Below, one piece after another: positions 19,284-29,706 of a stretch of DNA of 64,000 nucleotides. This DNA comes from Actinomycetota bacterium (GTDB taxonomy: Bacteria; Actinomycetota; Acidimicrobiia; IMCC26256; VFJJ01), in NCBI GenBank assembly GCA_009886115.1, contig VFJJ01000051.1, forward strand, positions 105,715 through 169,714, read 5' to 3'. Position numbers and translations under genes: made by a program. Every line of letters starts with the position of its first letter. Positions within the stretch are counted from its first letter, which is position 1. The notes under the pieces were generated by a model. The model ran no database searches. It had not been told where the DNA came from and was given only the letters and a program-made list of their open reading frames with translations.

Positions 19284-20647
19284 TCGAGCGGTGACCAACG
19301 CCGGTCGGGGTAGAGGGCGCAGGCCGGGGCGTGGAGCCATTCGAGCCGGTACGCCCGGCGGGCGAGGTACGGGAGCAGCGTCTCGTCGGGCAACGTCCGG
19401 GCCGTGATGGCGGCGTCGAGCGCGGCGAACCCGTCGGTCACGGTGGCCGGGGTCGCGCCGAGCACCCCGCCCATCTCGTCGCGCTCGATGGCCTCGATCG
19501 CTGCGCCGTAGCGGCGGCGACGGTCGATGCAGGCCACGAGGATCCCCACGTCGCCGGCACGGGCCCGGGCGAAGGCGTCGCCGATCGCCGGCGCCACGTC
19601 GTGGTCGAGCGCATAGCGAGCGGCCTCGGACAGGATGTCGCGCTCACCCGAGTCGGCCGACGGCATCTCGGGCCGCTCGACGGCGATGCCCATCGACTCG
19701 GCCATCGACTCAGCAGACGCCCGGTCGCCCACGTAGCGGTAGGCGAGATACCAGGCGATCGACTCGCGGGGATGGGCGTTCTGGGTCACGTAGTGGATGG
19801 GGATCATGCCCCGCACGTTCTGCTGCACCCGGTAGTAGCGGGCGGCCTCGAACGACACCGGTATCCCCGAAGCCTTCTCGTACAAGGGGAACAGCCCCCG
19901 AAGTCCTCCGGACGGGTTCCAGAACTCGCGAACGCAGATGTTGCCCAGGTCTTCCATCGGATCGCCGAGATGGCCCCACTCCCAGTCGATGACCGACGTG
20001 ACCCGATCGCCCGCGAACATGAAATTCACGGGCCCGGTGTCGCCCTGCACCAACGAGACGCGGGCGATCTGTTGAGGCTGGAACCGCCCGAGCCAGTCGA
20101 GGCAGTACCCGAGCAGCGGCTCCTGGGAACGGTACCCGGCCACGAACGGGCCCCACTGGGCGAGGAGCAGGTCGAGCTCGCCGAACGCGCACTCGGCGGC
20201 GGTGGTCGGCCGGGGCATGGGCGGCAGCGGGATCGAGTCGAGGTCGAGCGTGTGCATCTCGGCCACGACCTCCATGAAGTGCTCCATCACCCGCCGCTGC
20301 TGAACGGCGTCGTCGATCTTGTCGAGGTCGGAGCGTCCGGGCACCCGCTCGAAGAGCGTGCAGGCCAGCTCGTCGTTCTCGCCGTACACGTCGGGCACCG
20401 GCACCGCGGTCTCGCGCAACGCCCTGATGATCTGGGTCTCCTTGGCCAGCGACCACGGATTGCCGGGCACCCGCTCGCGTTCGAGGCGGAGGAACCCTTC
20501 GCAGACCGACCCGTCGGGCCGGGTCACGTCGACCACCCAGGCCTCACGCCGAGCGACATGACGGTAGAGCTGGGTGATCTCGCCGCCGCCGGTGCGAGCG
20601 ACCCACTCGAACATGCCGTCGGGGAGGTCGTGGGTGAAGGTGGCCAT
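19280..20647 (-). CDS. APH-family phosphotransferase
   Basis: 455 residues from ATG 20647 (a longer frame exists, but this start precedes the conserved part). Aminoglycoside-phosphotransferase/choline-kinase fold: catalytic Brenner-like loop in LVQGDTGPVNFMF (about residues 213-225, HGD replaced by QGD) and metal-binding IDWEWGHLGDP. Such acyl-CoA-metabolism-linked kinases are common near fatty acid genes in actinobacteria, but the substrate is not known. The Q in place of His in the loop is worth noting as it may alter activity. It is the first gene in a minus-strand run with the next three genes. Confidence 0.8.
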   Translation of the reverse strand: MATFTHDLPDGMFEWVARTGGGEITQLYRHVARREAWVVDVTRPDGSVCEGFLRLERERVPGNPWSLAKETQIIRALRETAVPVPDVYGENDELACTLFERVPGRSDLDKIDDAVQQRRVMEHFMEVVAEMHTLDLDSIPLPPMPRPTTAAECAFGELDLLLAQWGPFVAGYRSQEPLLGYCLDWLGRFQPQQIARVSLVQGDTGPVNFMFAGDRVTSVIDWEWGHLGDPMEDLGNICVREFWNPSGGLRGLFPLYEKASGIPVSFEAARYYRVQQNVRGMIPIHYVTQNAHPRESIAWYLAYRYVGDRASAESMAESMGIAVERPEMPSADSGERDILSEAARYALDHDVAPAIGDAFARARAGDVGILVACIDRRRRYGAAIEAIERDEMGGVLGATPATVTDGFAALDAAITARTLPDETLLPYLARRAYRLEWLHAPACALYPDRRWSPLE

Positions 20648-20717
20648 CGTGAGGGCTCTCCCGGTCGCAGCGCGCCCCGTCAAGAACGCCGGGGCTCGGT
20701 CGGCGCACGCTAGAGCG

Positions 20718-21572
20718 TCACCCGCCGCCGAACCAGCGCTGCCGCAGCGGGAACAGGTAGCGGTCGGTCACCACGTTGAGAACCCGCCGAGCGTCTGCGA
20801 AATGCTCGGCCACGTGCGCGACCGCGGCGACCGTCCCCGCGTGGGGTCTCGGCACCGTCTGTGCCGCGAGCTGGTACCAGCGCGCGCCGAGCCGCTCGAG
20901 GAGCACCACGGCATCGGGTTGATCGTCGGGCGCGGCATCGGGCATCCGCGACACCCGGGAGAGTCGCCCCACGCTGATGGGGTCGAGGCCGTGCAGGGCC
21001 GTGCGATCGGGGAACACGCCGGTGAGGAACAGCGCCAGATCGCCCAGGCGCCTGAAGACGCCACCCCGCTCGGCCGGTGGGACGGCTTCCAGCAAGCCGG
21101 CCAAGGCGACGGGGTCGAGCTCATTGAAGCGGTGCTTGCGCCAGCCCCGTTCGGTGTGCACCCAGGTGACGCCCGACGCGACGTGCGTGTACGACGCGAG
21201 CAGCTCGACGAGCAGGAAGCGCCGCAGCGGATCGGCCACGAGGTCGCGCAACGACGACACCCCGAACACGGGCAGACGCTGGCGGGGTCCGGTCCATTCG
21301 AGGACGCTCGTCGACTCGTCGAGCACCGCCGCCGTCCGGTGCACCGCAACGGCGAACGCCAGGAACGGCGAGAGGAACGCGATCGTCTCCTGCCCCCACG
21401 CCTCCCCGAAGACGGCCGCCTCGGCCTCGGGCGACGCCAGCCGCGCCAACACGGGGCCGGGGCCGAGCAGCGCGAGGTCGGCTTCGGTGAGATGTTGGCG
21501 GTACCAGGCTTCCGACGGGTGGTTGGCGTCGGGCGGGTGGTGGGCTTCCGACATGTGCCGGGATTGTGGCAT
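20718..21572 (-). CDS. Hypothetical protein of the APH/SnoaL cluster
   Basis: 284 residues (ATG 21572; ATG 21554 also possible). I do not recognise a domain. It is mostly helical by composition, with conserved-looking segments AFLSPFLAFAVAVHRTA, GVSSLRDLVADPLRRFLLVELLASY and TERGWRKHRFNELDP. There is no signal peptide. The gene lies 70 bases before the phosphotransferase gene in the same direction, so the two could act together. The palindromic repeat at 21587 stands just before its start. Confidence 0.75.
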   Translation of the reverse strand: MPQSRHMSEAHHPPDANHPSEAWYRQHLTEADLALLGPGPVLARLASPEAEAAVFGEAWGQETIAFLSPFLAFAVAVHRTAAVLDESTSVLEWTGPRQRLPVFGVSSLRDLVADPLRRFLLVELLASYTHVASGVTWVHTERGWRKHRFNELDPVALAGLLEAVPPAERGGVFRRLGDLALFLTGVFPDRTALHGLDPISVGRLSRVSRMPDAAPDDQPDAVVLLERLGARWYQLAAQTVPRPHAGTVAAVAHVAEHFADARRVLNVVTDRYLFPLRQRWFGGG

Positions 21573-21586
21573 GAGCCCACCCCATC

Positions 21587-21635
21587 CAGCACCTGTCGCT
21601 CAACCGCACCCATCCCCCTCGAGCGACAGATGCTG
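21587..21635. repeat. Palindromic repeat element, copy 2
   Basis: CAGCACCTGTCGCTC (21587-21601) pairs with GAGCGACAGATGCTG (21621-21635) with one mismatch and a 19-base loop. It matches copy 1 at 4882-4930 in both arms, and the loop starts with the same ACCGC/GCCGC-type bases. It lies between two minus-strand genes, again downstream of one and upstream of the other. Confidence 0.8.
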
Positions 21636-21650
21636 CACCGAGGGGAGCCG

Positions 21651-21670
21651 CCGACAGCAGCCGACAGCAG
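21651..21670. repeat. 10-bp tandem duplication
   Basis: CCGACAGCAG occurs twice in tandem, followed by a partial third unit, just past the 3' end of the SnoaL-like gene. Confidence 0.8.
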
Positions 21671-21698
21671 CCGCCGACTCTCCGCCTCCCGCTCTCCG

Positions 21699-22250
21699 CT
21701 ACCGGAGCGACGAGCGGAGCGAGGCCGGGAGCTCGTCGGGGCTGAGCTTGCGCATGTCGGCGAAGCCGTCGGCCGAGACGTAGCTGTCCTCGCCGATCAG
21801 CCTCCCGTCGGCGTCGTAGGGCCAGAAGACGACCATGCGGTCCTGGTACAGGTAGAAGCCCGACGGGTCGTCGACCGTGCGTCCCATGGCGTTCAGGGTC
21901 GCGCCCGGGTAGATGATGCGCATCACGCCCTCGAGCACGACACAGTCGTCGTCGACGACGAGACGTTCGACATCGAGCTCGAGGTTCGTGGCCCCGCTGT
22001 TGGCGAACGCGGTGTAGAAGTCTCTGACCGCCTGACGCCCCTTGGGTCCGGTGTCGCCAGCCGGGCCCCAGAAGTGGTACTCGGGATGCTCGCCCAGCGT
22101 CTCCATCAGCCCGTCGAGATCGGGGACGGCCTCAGCCTTCATGTGGGCCAAGACGTTGGCGAGGATCTGGCGCTTGCGGGGCGAGGTCTCGCGCCCGAGG
22201 CGCTCCTCGACCAGCCGCCAGGTCTTGGTGGCGTCGATCACCGGTGTCAT
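21699..22250 (-). CDS. SnoaL/NTF2-like fold protein
   Basis: 183 residues with the NTF2-like cone fold: a helical N-terminus (LVEERLGRETSPRKRQIL), then HPEYHFWGPAGDTGPKGRQAVRDFY, which is the typical G-x-x-A-V-R-x-F-Y element of SnoaL-like polyketide cyclases/isomerases, and strands ending in FYLYQDRMVVFWPYD. Aromatic and His residues line the pocket. These proteins include ketosteroid-isomerase-like enzymes and non-enzymatic binders; activity cannot be stated. It follows the thioesterase gene by 43 bases on the same strand, hinting at a shared role in lipid or steroid-like breakdown. Confidence 0.8.
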   Translation of the reverse strand: MTPVIDATKTWRLVEERLGRETSPRKRQILANVLAHMKAEAVPDLDGLMETLGEHPEYHFWGPAGDTGPKGRQAVRDFYTAFANSGATNLELDVERLVVDDDCVVLEGVMRIIYPGATLNAMGRTVDDPSGFYLYQDRMVVFWPYDADGRLIGEDSYVSADGFADMRKLSPDELPASLRSSLR

Positions 22251-22293
22251 GAAGGCGAGAGTAGACCCGACGCCATGCGCATCGCCCGCCGTC

Positions 22294-23103
22294 TCAGCTC
22301 GGTTCGAGCAGCAGCGACTTGACGCCTCGGCCCACGCGACCCGTACGGTCCCAGATCGGGCCGTCGGTCTGACCGATGCCCGACCCGTCGAACCTGACCG
22401 ACGCCCCCAGCGCCAGCCACTCCCCCACCGGATACCGGATGAGGTGGATGGTCAGGTCGGGGTTGGCCGAGGTGTAGCTGCGGCCCAGGCCCTCGGAAGC
22501 GCTGCGCAACAGATCGGTGGTCGCAGCCAGACGCTGGACGGGGCTGGTGACCTCGCCGGCGACGAGCGGAACGTGCAGGCGCAGCCACGTCGTTCCCCCC
22601 AGCGGGTGGCGGTCGGCTCCGGAGCGGAGCTCGAAGTTGCGGACGAAGAAGAACGGCCCGTCGGGCAGGGTCACCACCGCCGACTCGGGAGCAAACGGCG
22701 GCGGCTCGTCGTCGGGCCAGTCCGTGGGGACGAACTCGGCGGCAACGGTTCCCGCGGCCTCCCTGATGCGCAACGCCATCATGCGAGCCAGCTCGGGACC
22801 GTCGGGACGGTCGGCCGCGAACATGGCAGCCTCGACGAGCTGGATGCGGCGACCGTCGCGCAGCGGACGCACGCGAAGCACCATCGGCACGCACGGGGCG
22901 GTACGGAACAGCTCGACGGTCATCCGCACGATCCGCATCGGCTGGAACGTGGGTACCGACTCGACGGCCCCGGCCAACAGCGCGGCCGTCGCCCCGCCGT
23001 GCAACGAGTCGGCGACCCAGGGGCCGCGGGCATTGTCGCTGGGCACGAACACATCGCCGTCGCGCTCGAAGATCCCCGATACGGCTGCGCTCACCGGCGG
23101 CAC
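22294..23103 (-). CDS. Double-hotdog acyl-CoA thioesterase family protein
   Basis: 269 residues. TesB-like tandem hotdog: the first fold has ARGPWVADSLHGGATAALLA (about residues 25-44, the helix after the hotdog start) and MRIVRMTVELFRTAPCVP, and the second fold the segment YTSANPDLTIHLIRYPVGEW. The end, IWDRTGRVGRGVKSLLL, contains the Asp/Gln-like region. These enzymes hydrolyse acyl-CoA esters in the cytosol; chain length is unknown. It sits 30 bases after ramB in the same direction, in the fatty acid/acetate-related block. Confidence 0.85.
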   Translation of the reverse strand: MPPVSAAVSGIFERDGDVFVPSDNARGPWVADSLHGGATAALLAGAVESVPTFQPMRIVRMTVELFRTAPCVPMVLRVRPLRDGRRIQLVEAAMFAADRPDGPELARMMALRIREAAGTVAAEFVPTDWPDDEPPPFAPESAVVTLPDGPFFFVRNFELRSGADRHPLGGTTWLRLHVPLVAGEVTSPVQRLAATTDLLRSASEGLGRSYTSANPDLTIHLIRYPVGEWLALGASVRFDGSGIGQTDGPIWDRTGRVGRGVKSLLLEPS

Positions 23104-23132
23104 GCTACCGACGGACGGTCACCGCCCCGGCA

Positions 23133-24659
23133 TCAGCCATCACCCGCCGGGCTCGATGACCCGTGCGGTGACGGGCCCGGCGACCACTGCGGCGACGACT
23201 GCGGCGCCCCTTCCGGGGGTGGTTCCGAGTAGCGGTCGAGGAACTGGTACACGTCGGTGAGATCGACCCCCGGGAACGCGCCCACCGGTATCGCCGCCAA
23301 GACGTGCGAGTGCTGGCGAGGTGACGGCCAGGCGAAGCCCGTCCAGCGCTCGGCCAGCGCGCCCGACGGGCGACAGCACGGACCGTCAGGGCAGTACGAG
23401 CGGTGGCGCTGGGTCGTCGAGGCTCCTCGGAAGAACTTGGCGTCGCGTTCGTGGACCCCGATCGTCACCGCGGAGTACGGGGGACGGTCGGCCTCGACGT
23501 GCGTCGCGGCCCAAAACGTGCCCATGTCGGTCTCGGTGTACTGGTAGTGGATGTCGAAGACGTCCTCGGCGTGGAAGGCGACCCTGGTCCCCCACTCCCG
23601 ACACACCCGCTGGCCTTCGATGGCCCCGTCGGCGTCTGTGGGCATGGGGACCCCGTTGTTCTCGTAAGCCTTCCAGATCACGCCCTCCTCGTCGGCCCGG
23701 AGGAAGTGCACTGCGAGGCCGAGGTGGCGCGTCGCCAGGTTCGTGAAGCGGTGCGCCGCCATCTCGTAGGAGATGTAGAAGATCTCCTTGACGTCCTCGA
23801 TCGAGATCTCCCGGCGGGCCTTGGCCTCACGCAGGAGCTCGACCGCCGCAGCTTCCGGGGCCAGCACGGCGCCGACGAAGTAGTTCGCCTCCACCCGCTG
23901 GCGGAGGTACTGACGGAAGTCGGCGGGGTCCTCGTGTCCCAGGGCGAAGTGCCCGAGCGTCTGCAGGATCACCGAACGGGCCGCTCGAGTCGGCACGGCG
24001 TTGCGTTGGGGGATGTAGATCGTCCGGCCGCGAAGGTCGGTCACCGAGCGGGTCTGCTTGGGGAGGTCGCGCACCCGCTTGATCGAAAAGCCGTAGTAGC
24101 GGGCCAGCTCGAGCAGGACCCGCTCCGGAACCGCCGACGTGCCGTCCCAGCCCACGGCCTGCAACGCATCGCCCGCTACGGCCTCGATCTCGGGGAAGTA
24201 GTTGTCGCGCGCTCGCATCTCGACGCGCAGCTCGGCGTTGGCCTTGCGGGCCCCTTCCGGCGAGGCCGCGTGCACCTCCGAGCGGCGGGCGAGCTGGCGG
24301 TACAGGGTCACGACGTGCTCGAGCATGTCGTCGGGCACCTTGGCCGACGGCTTCACGTACGGCAGGCGCAGCGTCTGGTACAGCGGCTCGTCCTGCGCCC
24401 GTTCGATGGCGATCTCGAGCTGGCTCCGGCGCGACGGGGCCTCGGCCGTGAGGAGCTCGGCGGTGGTCACGCCGAGCGCCTCGGCCAGATCCTCGATCAC
24501 CGACAGGCGGGGCTCGCGCTTGCCGGTCTCGAGCTGCGAGAGAAAGGGAGCGGGACGGCCGACTCGCTCACCCAGAGCGTCGAGGGTGTAGCCCCGGGCC
24601 TTGCGCAGATGACGCAGCCGCTGCCCGAACACGAGGGTGTCGACTCGCTGTGTCGCCAT
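23133..24659 (-). CDS. ramB: RamB-type acetate/glyoxylate regulator (XRE plus ImmA/IrrE-like)
   Basis: 508 residues. N-terminal XRE helix-turn-helix (residues 12-66, GQRLRHLRKARGYTLDALGERV), then an IrrE/ImmA-like domain in which the usual metal HExxH is changed (LGHFALGHEDP), and a C-terminal part with a CPDGPCCRPSG cysteine cluster. This order and length match RamB of Corynebacterium and Mycobacterium, which controls the acetate and glyoxylate genes. It reads away from aceA across a 195-base region, the same arrangement as ramB and icl1 in mycobacteria. That it senses a metabolite is known only for the family. Very likely the local regulator of aceA-aceB. Confidence 0.92.
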   Translation of the reverse strand: MATQRVDTLVFGQRLRHLRKARGYTLDALGERVGRPAPFLSQLETGKREPRLSVIEDLAEALGVTTAELLTAEAPSRRSQLEIAIERAQDEPLYQTLRLPYVKPSAKVPDDMLEHVVTLYRQLARRSEVHAASPEGARKANAELRVEMRARDNYFPEIEAVAGDALQAVGWDGTSAVPERVLLELARYYGFSIKRVRDLPKQTRSVTDLRGRTIYIPQRNAVPTRAARSVILQTLGHFALGHEDPADFRQYLRQRVEANYFVGAVLAPEAAAVELLREAKARREISIEDVKEIFYISYEMAAHRFTNLATRHLGLAVHFLRADEEGVIWKAYENNGVPMPTDADGAIEGQRVCREWGTRVAFHAEDVFDIHYQYTETDMGTFWAATHVEADRPPYSAVTIGVHERDAKFFRGASTTQRHRSYCPDGPCCRPSGALAERWTGFAWPSPRQHSHVLAAIPVGAFPGVDLTDVYQFLDRYSEPPPEGAPQSSPQWSPGPSPHGSSSPAGDG

Positions 24660-24854
24660 GAAGACTGCTCCGATCGTGCGGAAATCGAAAGAATACGCGA
24701 TCTTATCGGTCTGTGGAGGGTTGCAACGCGAACATCGACGGGAACAATGGAACTGTCACCTCACGCCCACGCTCCGTGGACCCGCGTCCATCGCGACACC
24801 AACCGCGCGTGACCCATAGACGGGTGATCCCCATCCAGCACCGGAGGAGCAACG
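24660..24854. promoter_or_regulatory. Divergent control region of ramB and aceA
   Basis: 195 bases between the two start codons. It has an AT-rich part (near 24680-24710) fitting promoters in both directions. A TTGCAA palindrome at 24721-24726 shares the core of the TTTGCAAA-type RamB site known in corynebacteria, which makes it a candidate operator. The RBS of aceA is GGAGGAGC, 5 bases before ATG 24855. Confidence 0.45.
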
Positions 24855-26164
<1,310 letters not shown>

Positions 26165-26165
<1 letters not shown>

Positions 26166-27775
26166 TGCCCGGGCCCGTCGCCCTCCCGCCGGGCGTGGCG
26201 CTGAGAGCCCCGGCGGTCGATGGCGTCGACGAGATCCTGTCGGCCGACGCCGTCGAGTTCCTGGCGTCGCTGCACCGCAGCTTCGACGGTCGCCGCAAGG
26301 CCCTGTTGACGATGCGCTTCGATCGCCAGCGTCGCATCTCCCTCGGCGAGCGCCCCGACTTCCTTGCCGAGACCGCGGCCATCCGCAACGACGACTCCTG
26401 GCAGATCTCGCCGGTGCCCGCCGACCTCGCCGACCGGCGCGTCGAGATCACCGGACCGGTCGAACGCAAGATGATCATCAACGCCCTCAACTCGGGCGCC
26501 AAGGTGTTCATGGCCGACTTCGAGGACTCGAACACGCCGCTGTGGGACAACCTCGTGCAGGGCCAACGCAACCTCCGCGACGCCGTACGAGGCACGATCG
26601 AGCTCACGACGGCGCCCGGAGTTGACGGTACCGTCAAGCACTACCGGCTGCACGAGCGGCCGGCCACGTTGATGGTGCGACCCCGGGGCTGGCACCTGGT
26701 CGAGAAGCACGTCATCGTCGACGGTCAGCCCCTGTCGGGCGCCCTGTTCGACTTCGGGCTCTTCATGTTCCACAACGCCAACCACCTCGTCGCCCGGGGC
26801 TCTGGGCCGTACTTCTACCTGCCCAAGCTCGAGAGCCATATCGAGGCGCGGCTGTGGAACGACGTCTTCGTGTTCGCCCAGGAGCGCCTCGGGCTGGCCC
26901 GGGGCACGATCAAGGCCACCGTGCTCGTCGAGACGATCCTCGCCGCGTTCGAGATGGACGAGATCCTCTTCGAGCTCCGCGAGCACTCGGCCGGCCTCAA
27001 CTGCGGGCGCTGGGACTACATCTTCTCGGCCATCAAGAAGTTCCGTGACGATCCCGCCATGGTGCTCGCCGACCGGGCCCTCGTCGGCATGACGGCCAGC
27101 TTCATGCGGGCCTACTCGCTGCTCGCCATCAAGACCTGTCACCGGCGTGGCGCCCACGCCATGGGCGGCATGGCGGCGCAGATCCCCGTCAAGGGCGACG
27201 CCGCAGCCAACGACGCCGCGCTGGCCAAGGTGCGCGCCGACAAGGAGCGCGAGGCAGCAGACGGCCATGACGGCACCTGGGTGGCGCATCCCGGGTTGGT
27301 TTCGATCGCCATGGAGGCGTTCGACGCGGCGATGCCCGGTCCCGACCAGATCGCCAGGAAGCGCGACGACGTGAAGGTGGGTGCCGCCGAGCTCCTCGAC
27401 TTCGGGCCTCGGGGTCCGATCACCGAGGCCGGGCTGCGACTCAACCTCGACATCGCCTTGCAGTACCTGGGCTCATGGCTCGCCGGCAACGGGTGCGTGC
27501 CGATCCACGACCTCATGGAGGACGCCGCCACGGCGGAGATCTCACGCTCGCAGCTCTGGCAGTGGGTGCGTTCGCCCTACGGGGTGCTCGACGATGGACG
27601 GAACATCGACACCGACCTGGTGCTCGACACCCTGGCCGAGGAGCTCAAGCGGATCCAGGAAACCCATGGCAGCGCTGGCCGCTACGACCTCGCCGCCAAG
27701 CTCGTCGAGGATCTCGTGACCGACGACGAGTTCGTGGAGTTCCTCACCCTGCCGGCCTACGACCTCATCGACTGA
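26165..27775 (+). CDS. aceB: Malate synthase A
   Basis: 536 residues, ATG 26165 overlapping the aceA stop by one base. Hallmarks of malate synthase A: KVFMADFEDSNTP (catalytic/metal-binding region, about residues 117-129), RPRGWHLVEKH, LPKLESHIEARLWNDVF, a KATVLVETI strand, and GRWDYIFSAIKK. It condenses glyoxylate with acetyl-CoA to malate, closing the shunt with aceA. Length suits the A isoform (about 530), not the longer G isoform. Its stop is 31 bases from the stop of the convergent polymerase-like gene. Confidence 0.96.
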
Positions 27776-27789
27776 CCGTCACGCCCAGC

Positions 27790-27828
27790 GCGTCAGGGCA
27801 CGGCGTCAGGCCGAGGCGTCAGACCACC
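27790..27828. repeat. Three 13-bp imperfect units across a stop codon
   Basis: GCGTCAG recurs at 27790, 27803 and 27816, giving a 13-base period over three units. The stop codon of the polymerase-like gene (27806-27808, minus strand) lies in the second unit. Confidence 0.65.
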
Positions 27829-29620
27829 GGTCGATGATGCTGATGTCGGCGAGGAACCGGACCGACCCGTCGGGAGCCCAACGCTTCACGGCTTCCTGGA
27901 GGGAGTCGTCGAGGAGCCGGGCCGCCGCCGCGCCGTGCTCGACATGGGCGTGGACCAACAACTCGTCGTGCAGGCACAGCACGACCGTGGCCCCGAGCGC
28001 CGCGACCCGGGCCCGCACGGTCACGGCCCATACCTTGAAGAGCTCGGCCGCCGCACCCTGCACCATGGCGTTGCGGGCGTAGCGACCTCGGGCGGCGGCC
28101 CGGCTCCGGTCATCGGCGCCGCTCGACCGTCCCTCTTCGGCCACCGTCCCCACCGCGGCTGGCCCGCCCACCGCGGCCGGCCCGGCCACCCCGGCCGGTG
28201 CGGTCACGATGCGGCGGCCCCCGTGGGTACGGAGCTCACGGCCGGCCTGGCCCGCCCGGTCGGCCTCGTGCAGGTAGGCCATCGCCACCGGGTACGACGA
28301 CTCCAGCCGGCGCAGGGCCTGGGCGCCGTGACCCGTGGTCTGGCCGTACATGGCGCCCAGGACCGCCACCTTGGCCGTGGCCCGGTCGACCCCGAGTTGT
28401 CGGGCAACCGGCGCGTACAGATCGTCGGCCGCCGTGGCCCGGGCCAGCGCCCGATCGCCCGAGACTGCAGCGAGCACCCGCGGCTCGATCTGGCCGAGAT
28501 CGGCGCGCACGAAGACCTGCCCGGCCTCGGCCGCCACCGCGCTGCGAAGATCGGTCGGCAGGTTGTGGAGGCCGGCCGAGGCGGTCATGCGGCCAGCCGC
28601 GCCGTCACAGCCCGACCACGACCCGCGGAAGCGGCCGTCGACGCCGAGGTGCTCGTCGAGCCAGGCGTAGCCATACGTGGTCGCCACCCGCTCGGCCTTG
28701 CGCCAACTGAGCAGCGCGTCGATCAGCGGATGCGTCGCTCGGAGCGCTTCGAGGCGCCAGGCCCGGGTGTCGGGCAGGTCGACCCCGATGCGCCGCAACA
28801 TCGCCTTCACCTGCACCGTGCTGCGGAGATCGATCGTCGGTCCGGGCGGGGCATGCCCGAGCACGACCTCGTCGCGTCGGCGGCGCTGCTCGACCTCGTC
28901 GGCCTCCGAACGCGGCCTCGGACCCAGGTATCCGGCGAGCAGCTCCTCCATGGTCGTGCGATCCATCGGCAGGCCGTCGACCGTCATCTCGGCGCACAGG
29001 AGCTCGATCGCCGACTCCGAACGAGCCGTGGCCGGGGCCCGGGGCCGCTCCCCGAGCGTCGCCAGCGTCGCCAGGCGTGCCTGCTGGAGCTCCGCTACCT
29101 CGGCGGCGAGCCCGGCCCAACGCCCCAGCCGCTCGGGGGTGAGCGACCACCCGCCGAGCACCCACGTGGGGCTCAGGTGGCCGTCGCTGCGGACGGCACC
29201 GTCGACGTCGTCGTCGTGAGCGGGCCCTGTGCTGAACAGGTTCGGTGGACGGTCGACCGGGATGGAGTCGAGGGCGAGCCCGTGGAGCTGCGCCCAGACC
29301 AGCGCGGGATCGGCTCGCCAACCGCCGAAGACGAGACGGTGGACGGCTGCGATGTCCCAGCAGCGAGCGGGGCGCAGACCGGCGCCGACGAGGACGACCG
29401 CGGTCTCGACCGACCAGAGAACCCATCGAGGCCGCAGGGCCAGCTCGACCTCGCCTACGACAGCAACCGGGTCACGATCTTCACAGGGGATCGACACCAC
29501 CCCGGCCGAGGTCGCCAGCCCCACGCCCACGCCCGGGGCCAGGGCCACGGAGACCGCGTCGCCGGGACCGACGCCCAGACGCATCAGGCGACCGACGGCA
29601 TCGGCTGTGGACCCCGTCAC
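27806..29620 (-). CDS. Family A DNA polymerase-like protein (3'-5' exonuclease-like N-domain)
   Basis: About 604 residues from GTG 29620; the true start is not certain, and ATG 29584 or an upstream start overlapping the SDR gene is possible. The C-terminal part has the polymerase palm motifs of PolA: motif A VRADLGQIEPRVLAAVSGD (canonical DYSQIELR), motif B RATAKVAVLGAMYGQT, and motif C LCLHDELLVH. The N-terminal part (SVETAVVLVGAGLRPARCWD, then RLVFGG) looks like a decayed 3'-5' exonuclease domain. There is no 5' nuclease domain. Such PolA-like proteins are known in mycobacteria and relatives as annotated exonuclease/polymerases of unproven role; the polymerase residues look intact. It follows the mycofactocin SDR gene. 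Confidence 0.85.
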   Translation of the reverse strand: MTGSTADAVGRLMRLGVGPGDAVSVALAPGVGVGLATSAGVVSIPCEDRDPVAVVGEVELALRPRWVLWSVETAVVLVGAGLRPARCWDIAAVHRLVFGGWRADPALVWAQLHGLALDSIPVDRPPNLFSTGPAHDDDVDGAVRSDGHLSPTWVLGGWSLTPERLGRWAGLAAEVAELQQARLATLATLGERPRAPATARSESAIELLCAEMTVDGLPMDRTTMEELLAGYLGPRPRSEADEVEQRRRRDEVVLGHAPPGPTIDLRSTVQVKAMLRRIGVDLPDTRAWRLEALRATHPLIDALLSWRKAERVATTYGYAWLDEHLGVDGRFRGSWSGCDGAAGRMTASAGLHNLPTDLRSAVAAEAGQVFVRADLGQIEPRVLAAVSGDRALARATAADDLYAPVARQLGVDRATAKVAVLGAMYGQTTGHGAQALRRLESSYPVAMAYLHEADRAGQAGRELRTHGGRRIVTAPAGVAGPAAVGGPAAVGTVAEEGRSSGADDRSRAAARGRYARNAMVQGAAAELFKVWAVTVRARVAALGATVVLCLHDELLVHAHVEHGAAAARLLDDSLQEAVKRWAPDGSVRFLADISIIDRWSDASA

Positions 29621-29706
29621 CGCCGTCGACGCAGCATCAAGGGCCGCGCTCGGCTCGGTGGGCTCGGGGGGCGCGGGGGGCGCGGCCGGGCCAAAGGTCG
29701 GCGCGC

